Of a DNA stretch of 64,000 nucleotides, positions 58,813-64,000 are shown piece after piece; the stretch's first letter is position 1, and every line of letters starts with the position of its first letter. The notes under the pieces are model-generated. The model was given only the letters and a program-made list of their open reading frames with translations, did not search any database and was not told where the DNA came from. The DNA is from Seohaeicola sp024304985 (GTDB lineage: Bacteria > Pseudomonadota > Alphaproteobacteria > Rhodobacterales > Rhodobacteraceae). The stretch spans positions 100,408 to 164,407 of the forward strand of contig NZ_JARAMP010000009.1 in the NCBI RefSeq assembly GCF_028802875.1. The letters run 5' to 3'. The position numbers and the translations under genes are program-made.

Positions 58813-59727
58813 TTAACGTCCCCGGATACGCGGGTCCAGCGCGTCGCGCAGGCCGTCACCCAGATAGTTGACGCTGAGCACGGTCAGCGAGATCGCCAGA
58901 CCGGGCCAGAGGACGCGCTCGGGATATTGCTGCATGTAATCGACCGCATCGAACAGCAGGCGTCCCCAAGTCGGGAAGTCTGGCGGAAAGCCCAGACCCA
59001 GAAAGGACAGCGCGCTTTCGGTGATGATCGCGTTGGCGATGCCCAGCGTGGCCGAGACCATGATGGGGGACATCACGTTGGGCAGGATGTGGCGCGTGAT
59101 CATCCGGGTGTTGGTGGTGCCGATAGAGCGCGCCGCCAGCACGAATTCGCGTTCCTTCAGGGCCAGCACATCGCCGCGCACGATCCGCGCCGTGGGCATC
59201 CAGCTTGTGATGCCGATGGCGGTCACGATCAGGATGAAGATTCCGGTTTCCGGCCCGAAGGCGGCGTTCAGCGGTTCACGGAACAGAAGCACCATCACCA
59301 GCAGCAGCGGCAACAGCGGCAGCGCCAGAAACAGATCGGTGGTCCGCATCAGCAGGTTGTCCAGCTTGCGGAAATAGCCAGCCATCACACCGATCAGACT
59401 GCCAAGGATCAGGGCCAGCAGCATCGCGGTGATCCCGACCGAGACAGAGGTTTGGCCCCCCGCCATCATCCGGGCCAGCATGTCGCGGCCCAGTTGGTCG
59501 GTGCCCAAGGGGTGCGCCCAGCTTGGCCCCTGATTGCGGGCGCGGATGTCGATGAAGGTCGCGTCATAGGGCCAGAACCACGGCCCGATGAACACGGCCA
59601 GAACGATCATGAGAAAGACGATGCCGCCCAAAAGCGCGCCGCGATGGGATTTGAACTGGTCCCATATGTCACGCCACTGGCTGCGCGGCGGGGTGGTGGG
59701 GATCGGCTGGTTGATGAGCTCAGTCAT
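58813..59727 (-). CDS. Peptide ABC transporter permease, DppC/OppC-like
   Basis: 304 residues. Membrane permease with a cytoplasmic N-tail, one helix (GALLGGIVFLMIVLAVFIGPWF), a periplasmic loop HPLGTDQLGRDMLARMMAGGQTS typical of DppC/OppC, and about five more helices. The ATPase-coupling EAA loop is EREFVLAARSIGTTNTRMI. The start at 59725-59727 overlaps the dppB-like gene by 8 bp. Confidence 0.93.
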   Translation of the reverse strand: MTELINQPIPTTPPRSQWRDIWDQFKSHRGALLGGIVFLMIVLAVFIGPWFWPYDATFIDIRARNQGPSWAHPLGTDQLGRDMLARMMAGGQTSVSVGITAMLLALILGSLIGVMAGYFRKLDNLLMRTTDLFLALPLLPLLLVMVLLFREPLNAAFGPETGIFILIVTAIGITSWMPTARIVRGDVLALKEREFVLAARSIGTTNTRMITRHILPNVMSPIMVSATLGIANAIITESALSFLGLGFPPDFPTWGRLLFDAVDYMQQYPERVLWPGLAISLTVLSVNYLGDGLRDALDPRIRGR

Positions 59728-60727
59728 AGCGGATCCTCGGGTCCAGGATGCCATACAGGATGTCGGCGATCAGGTTGAAGACGACGATGAGCAGCGCGAA
59801 GATGAAGGTCAGGGTCTGCACCATCGGCAGGTCATTCGCCTCGATCGAGGTGATGAGCAACTGGCCCAGACCGTTCACCTTGAACACCTGCTCGGTGATG
59901 ATGGCCCCGCCGAATACCTGCGGCACACCCAGCGCGATCACGGTGACCACAGGGATCATCGAGTTGCGCAGCACATGCACCAGCACCACGGTCTTTTCGC
60001 CCAAGCCCTTTGCGCGGGCGGTGCGGACGTAATCCTGATTGAGATTGTCCAGCATCGAGGCGCGCATGAAGCGGCTGATCTGTGCCGCGTTATAGAGGGC
60101 CAGCACCGAAACAGGCATGATCATCTGCCGGAGTTGCACGATGAAACTGTCCCAGTCCGTCACCTTGTGGGTGGTGTCATAAATGGACGGGAACCAGCCC
60201 AGATTGACCGAAAAGACGACGATCAGCAGCACGCCGGTAAAGAAGGTCGGCACCGAAAAGCCCACCATCGACACGAATGTGCCGATCTGGTCGAAAGCCG
60301 AATATTGCCGATAGGCCGAATAGATGCCGATGGGCAGGGCGATCATCACGCCCAGCACATAGGACATGCCCACCACCCAGAGAGTCTGGGGCAGGCGCTG
60401 CACCACGATATCCATCACGGGGCTGCGGGTCTGCCATGACAGGACGCGCAATTGCCCTTCGGAAAAGGTGGTGCCGAAGATGTGGTCGATCAGGACCTGA
60501 GGCTCGACCCAGAAGAACTGCACCAGCCATTTGAAGAACTGGATATGCACCGGGGCGCCAAGGCCAAGGGCCTCGCGCATCTTCTCCTTGACCTCGGGCG
60601 GGACGGTCAGGGGCACCTGGGCCATCGGATCGCCGGGGGCCAGTTGCAACAGCATGAAGATGACGAGGGAAATGAACAGAAGGGTCGGGACGGCCAAGAC
60701 CAGTCGCCGGATGGTAAAGGTCAGCAT
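59720..60727 (-). CDS. Peptide ABC transporter permease, DppB/OppB-like
   Basis: 335 residues. Six membrane helices. The N-terminus FTIRRLVLAVPTLLFISLVIFML and the EAA loop DYVRTARAKGLGEKTVVLVHVLRNS are characteristic of DppB. It ends in DILYGILDPRIRYD, as in the family. It lies downstream of the binding-protein gene and overlaps dppC. Confidence 0.93.
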   Translation of the reverse strand: MLTFTIRRLVLAVPTLLFISLVIFMLLQLAPGDPMAQVPLTVPPEVKEKMREALGLGAPVHIQFFKWLVQFFWVEPQVLIDHIFGTTFSEGQLRVLSWQTRSPVMDIVVQRLPQTLWVVGMSYVLGVMIALPIGIYSAYRQYSAFDQIGTFVSMVGFSVPTFFTGVLLIVVFSVNLGWFPSIYDTTHKVTDWDSFIVQLRQMIMPVSVLALYNAAQISRFMRASMLDNLNQDYVRTARAKGLGEKTVVLVHVLRNSMIPVVTVIALGVPQVFGGAIITEQVFKVNGLGQLLITSIEANDLPMVQTLTFIFALLIVVFNLIADILYGILDPRIRYD

Positions 60728-60772
60728 GGGCGGCGCCTTTGCGGGTCGCTGTGAGATCTACCGGAAACTCGA

Positions 60773-60805
60773 CGGCCCCGCCCCGGACGTGCCGGAGCGG
60801 GGCCG
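60773..60805 (-). promoter_or_regulatory. Stem-loop between the binding-protein gene and dppB
   Basis: Arms CGGCCCCGC (60773-60781) and GCGGGGCCG (60797-60805), with a second short stem (CCGG/CCGG) inside. It lies in the 91-bp gap after the binding-protein gene without a T-run. Hairpins here commonly stabilise the binding-protein mRNA and lower permease expression. Confidence 0.55.
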
Positions 60806-60818
60806 CGATGTCAGGTGC

Positions 60819-62519
60819 TTATTTGATGCGGTGCCAATCGGCGACGTTCCACAGCTCGCTGTCCCAGGTGTTCAGGACCACACCGCCCAGCGTGTTGGAA
60901 TGGGCCGAGACGCGACCACGATCCACCAGCGGGATGATGACATTGGCTTCCTTGGTCAGCATGTCGTTCAGCTTGCGTGCGATTTCGCCGCGCTTCTCCA
61001 ACTCGCCGGTGCGGGACAGTTCCGCGACCATCGCGTCAAAGGCCGGATCGCAGAAGCGGGTGATGTTCTCGCCCTGCCACTGGCTTTCGGGACGCGGAGC
61101 CTTGGAGCACAGCTGTGCGGCCAGATAGGCTTCGGGATCGGTGCCGTCGAAGTTGTTGGCATACATCTGCACGTCGGCATAGAACTTCTGGAAGGTGTCG
61201 GGGCTGCCCGGATCACCACCGAAGAAGACCGAGGCGCTGACGTTGCGCAGTTCGGTTTCGACGCCGATTTCTTCCCACCACTGCTTGATCAGCGCCTGAA
61301 AGTCCTGACGGACGGCGTTGGTCGAGGTCTGGAACAGCAGCGACAGGCGCACGCCATCCTTGGCGCGGATGCCATCGGCACCACGGACCCAGCCGGCTTC
61401 GTCCAGCAGGGCATTGGCGCCTGCGATGTCATGGGTCAGACAGTCGGTGTTGTCCGAGGCGTAAAGCGCCGGAGCGGGCACCAGGTTGCAGGTCGGGCGA
61501 CCAGCCTGACCATAGCCGATCTCGACCAGAAGGTTACGGTCGATGGACATGGACAGGGCCTTGCGCACCGCCGGGTCCGACAGGAACGGATGCGGATGCT
61601 TGGCCGTGGCACGCTCGCCTTCCGGCAGCGAGGGCGAGGGGTCGGTCATGTTGACCATGATCCGCTCGACCAGCGAACCGAAGGCCGCGATGGTCTTGCC
61701 TTTGCCGGCGGCCGACATCTGCTCGATCACCTCGGGGGCAAGCTGCAGGTTCCAGGCATAGTCGAATTCACCCGTTTCCAGAACCGCGCGGCCTGCGGCC
61801 GTCGCATCGCCGCCGCCCTTGAAGGTCATGGTGGCGAAGGCGGGTTTGGCCGGATCGCGGTAGTTCGGGTTGGCTTCCAGAGAGATCACGTCATTGGGAC
61901 GGAACTCGGTGACGCGGAAGGGGCCGGTGCCGATCGGGTTGAAGTTGGCCTCGGTGCATTCGGGGGCCTTGGCGCCCAGGCAATCCGCGAATTGCGCGGC
62001 CTGGATGATCGGGGCCTGCGCGCCCATGAAGGGACCGTAGGGGTTCGGCTTGGCTTCCGAGAAGGTGACCTTGACGGTCAGATCGTCGATCACCTCGACG
62101 GCAGTCACGCCTTCGAACTTGGCCGCCTGCGCACAACCGCCTTCGGGATGCATGCAGTAATCGGCGCTGAACTTCACGTCATTTGCGGTGACGGCGGTGC
62201 CATCGGACCACAGCAGGTCCGGCTTCAGTTTCCAGGTGATCGATTTCAGATCCTCGCTCACGCCGCCATTCTCGAGCGTGGGGATTTCCTGTGCAAGGAA
62301 GGGCACCATCGCGCCGGTCTCGTCATAGCGGCCCAGCGGTTCGATGATCATCGAAGACGATTCGAGGTCCTTTGTGCCGCCCGAGAGATAGGGGTTCAGG
62401 ATCGACGGTGCCTGCCAGTAGATGATGTTCACATGGCCGTCCGCGCCGCGCTCTGCAAAGGCTGCGGTGGCGAGGGCAACAAGGGCTGCCGCGCCAAGCA
62501 GCGTTGATTTCAGGGTCAT
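60819..62519 (-). CDS. Peptide ABC transporter substrate-binding protein (family 5)
   Basis: 566 residues with a Sec signal peptide ending at AFA (about residue 22). It is a DppA/OppA-type solute-binding protein: WKLKPDLLWSDGTAVTANDVKFSADY is the conserved core, followed by NPIGTGPFRVTEF and the later PAVRKALSMSIDRNLLVEIGYG. It captures peptides in the periplasm and delivers them to the permeases downstream. The gene is divergent from the ATPase gene (295-bp gap). Confidence 0.93.
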   Translation of the reverse strand: MTLKSTLLGAAALVALATAAFAERGADGHVNIIYWQAPSILNPYLSGGTKDLESSSMIIEPLGRYDETGAMVPFLAQEIPTLENGGVSEDLKSITWKLKPDLLWSDGTAVTANDVKFSADYCMHPEGGCAQAAKFEGVTAVEVIDDLTVKVTFSEAKPNPYGPFMGAQAPIIQAAQFADCLGAKAPECTEANFNPIGTGPFRVTEFRPNDVISLEANPNYRDPAKPAFATMTFKGGGDATAAGRAVLETGEFDYAWNLQLAPEVIEQMSAAGKGKTIAAFGSLVERIMVNMTDPSPSLPEGERATAKHPHPFLSDPAVRKALSMSIDRNLLVEIGYGQAGRPTCNLVPAPALYASDNTDCLTHDIAGANALLDEAGWVRGADGIRAKDGVRLSLLFQTSTNAVRQDFQALIKQWWEEIGVETELRNVSASVFFGGDPGSPDTFQKFYADVQMYANNFDGTDPEAYLAAQLCSKAPRPESQWQGENITRFCDPAFDAMVAELSRTGELEKRGEIARKLNDMLTKEANVIIPLVDRGRVSAHSNTLGGVVLNTWDSELWNVADWHRIK

Positions 62520-62750
62520 TTCTCACTCCATGTTGGACACGTCAGTGTCTCTCGTTTTTTTCCCGGACAGGGTTGCGGCGATTGCCTTGCCCCCGGACCA
62601 GATCGGCACCCCGAGGCGTCCGGCGGTGTTTGCGCTACCGACCTGACCTCTGGGTGAGTTTCATCACAAACCCTTGCTGTGGAAAAATCAAGCACGCGTT
62701 TTTGAACTTGCCCCGGCGTCGACCAAGGGGCGAGGGGGCGTGAAAGGGGT

Positions 62751-62780
62751 TTGACAGGTCAAGACTGCTGTCTGTAGCGT
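62751..62780 (+). promoter_or_regulatory. Candidate promoter for the ABC ATPase gene
   Basis: TTGACA at 62751-62756 followed by an 18-base spacer and TAGCGT (62775-62780), 35 bp before the ATPase ATG. The -35 is canonical, the -10 is weak. Confidence 0.45.
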
Positions 62781-62814
62781 CGCGGATCAGGACCCGAGAC
62801 ACAGGATTGCAGGC

Positions 62815-63894
62815 ATGCTGGACCAGCCGATTGAACGGCCCATCGCACGGATCGAAAATCTGCGTGTGGAATTCCAGACCAAGGATGGAATCGTGGTCGG
62901 GGTCGAGGATGTCTCATTCTCGATCAATCCCGGCGAAACCGTGTGTGTGGTTGGTGAATCAGGCTCGGGCAAGTCGGTGTCCAGCCTGTCCCTGATGCGT
63001 CTGGTCGAGTTCGGCGGCGGCAAGATCGCAGGTGGACAACTGCTGTTCGAGCGCAAGACCGGCGGGCAGGTGGATCTTGGCAAGACCGATCAGGACCTGA
63101 TGCGGACGATTCGCGGCAATGAGATCGGGATGATCTTTCAGGAGCCGATGACGGCGCTGAATCCGGTCTTCACCGTGGGGCGGCAATTGACCGAAGGGCT
63201 GCGCCTTCACAAGGGGATGACCAAAAAAGAGGCAGAGGCGCGGGCGCTTGACCTGTTGCGGCAGGTGCGTATCCCCGAACCCGAGCGGCGGCTGAAGCAA
63301 TATCCCCATGAGCTGAGCGGGGGGATGCGGCAGCGTGTCGTGATCGCCATGGCACTGGCCTGCGAACCGCGCCTGTTGATCGCGGATGAGCCGACCACGG
63401 CGCTGGACGTGACCATTCAGGCCGAGATTCTGGCCCTGATCGACCGTCTGAAGCGGGAAACCGGCACGGCGGTCATGTTCATCACGCATGACATGGCCGT
63501 TGTGGCCCAAATGGCTGACCGGGTGGTCGTCATGTATCGCGGCAACAAGGTCGAAGAGGGAACTGTCGAGGAGATCTTCGAGAACCCGCAGCATGACTAT
63601 ACCAAGGCGCTACTGTCGGCCGTGCCCAAGCTGGGCGAGATGACGGGCAAGTCCCTTCCCGAACCGATGCGCCTGCTGGGATCGACAGGACCCGCCGCCG
63701 TGCCGATCCCCGGCACCGAGACGCCGCTGCTGACGGTGCGGAATCTGGTGACACGGTTTTCCGTGCGCGGCGGGTTGTTCCGGCGCACGGTGGCCAATGT
63801 CCATGCGGTCGAGGATGTGTCTTTCACGCTGAACAAGGGCCGGACCCTGTCGCTGGTCGGCGAAAGCGGCTGTGGCAAGAGGTGGTTCGGTTGA
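62815..63894 (+). pseudogene. Fused peptide ABC transporter ATPase (DppD-DppF type), truncated by IS insertion
   Basis: 359 residues are readable. The first ATPase domain is complete: Walker A GESGSGKSVSSL, signature LSGGMRQRVVIAMAL, Walker B LLIADEPTTALDVT, and the oligopeptide-type tail YTKALLSAVPKLGE. A second domain starts at about 301 (LLTVRNLVTRFSVRGGLFRR) but stops at its own Walker A: GESGCGK is followed by RWFG and a TGA. The continuing DNA encodes the C-terminus of an IS3-family transposase on the opposite strand, so the gene is broken here. The family form is about 550-650 residues with two ATPase domains. The remnant may lie beyond the window. Confidence 0.88.
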
Positions 63895-64000
63895 TCTGAA
63901 CAGTTTCCAGGCGTTTCGTAAGTGGTTTTCCGCCTTGGTTATGCCGCTACCGCCTCGGGGCGCGGCTGGTTGAAGTAGGCCTGATCGGGGGTTTTCCCGT
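63882..64000. mobile_element. Left end of an IS3-family insertion sequence (partial)
   Basis: Beginning within a few bases of 63880-63883, the sequence leaves the ABC gene and becomes IS-like: non-coding DNA to 63938, then the transposase 3' end on the minus strand. The exact boundary, terminal inverted repeat and target duplication cannot be defined because the right end is outside the window. Confidence 0.8.
63939..64000 (-). CDS. IS3-family transposase OrfB, C-terminal end (partial)
   Basis: On the minus strand the frame reads GKTPDQAYFNQPRPEAVAA then TAA. This matches the usual end of IS3-family integrase-type transposases, where a YN-xx-RPHxALGGxTPxxAY block closes the rve domain. Only 19 codons are in the window. 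Confidence 0.85.
   Translation of the reverse strand, partial: GKTPDQAYFNQPRPEAVAA

Overview
The window reads as a core chromosomal stretch of a GC-rich alphaproteobacterium, most likely family Rhodobacteraceae (Rhodobacterales). Evidence: a division/cell-wall (dcw) cluster in the alphaproteobacterial order ending ftsQ-ftsA-ftsZ-lpxC-bamD-recN, a DUF2484 gene next to murB, an FtsZ with a long Pro/Ala/Gln linker, the CobS/CobT type of aerobic cobaltochelatase, and a BolA/DnaJ-like pair close to cobST. The genus cannot be fixed from this sequence. No rRNA, tRNA, CRISPR array or replication origin was seen.

Layout. (1) 0.1-18.4 kb: the dcw cluster (murD, ftsW, murG, murC, DUF2484, murB, ddl, ftsQ, ftsA, ftsZ, terminator, lpxC, bamD, recN). 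It is punctuated by unrelated genes: a secreted hypothetical protein and a BaiN/YhiN-type flavoprotein on the opposite strand, and an APC-family permease between murC and DUF2484. (2) 18.4-32 kb: a D-lactate/glycolate-type FAD oxidase, a ClC channel, DUF427, aminopeptidase P, cobT, cobS, a Tat-exported MsrB with an OhrR-like MarR regulator, DnaJ-like, BolA, DUF4177, a thioesterase and gatB. (3) 32-42 kb: a lytic transglycosylase-like protein, a small membrane protein, pepN, a photolyase overlapping a 57-residue DUF2256 gene, malate synthase G with GlcG, a class-I glutamine amidotransferase and a HemG-like flavodoxin. (4) 42-52.9 kb, the most accessory-looking part: a large RTX/Hint secreted protein, a two-subunit molybdenum hydroxylase with a divergent TetR regulator, kynA and kynU for tryptophan breakdown, an SDR, a periplasmic metallo-beta-lactamase-fold protein with an altered metal motif, and a PEMT/ICMT-type methyltransferase. 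(5) 53-64 kb: pntA-pntB, DUF3422, a YeeE/YedE sulfur transporter, and a peptide ABC transporter whose divergent fused ATPase gene is cut at the second Walker A by an IS3-family insertion at the window's right edge.

How the genes work together. Region 1 makes lipid II and the divisome (murD, murG, murC, murB, ddl, ftsW, ftsQ, ftsA, ftsZ), starts lipid A synthesis (lpxC) and assembles outer-membrane proteins (bamD). ATGA or short overlaps couple ftsW-murG-murC and ddl-ftsQ-ftsA. GlcB/GlcG and the FAD oxidase fit glycolate/glyoxylate use. KynA/KynU give anthranilate and alanine from tryptophan, with the formamidase step missing here. PntAB supplies NADPH.

The main unexplained nucleotide-level signal is a roughly 23-bp intergenic repeat (consensus near GRRTATTTnnnGCAAGAWGAARC) present in at least seven copies, all between genes. 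No clearly new biological system was found. The strongest leads are this repeat, the IS disruption of the ABC ATPase, the atypical MBL protein, and several unexplained palindromes.
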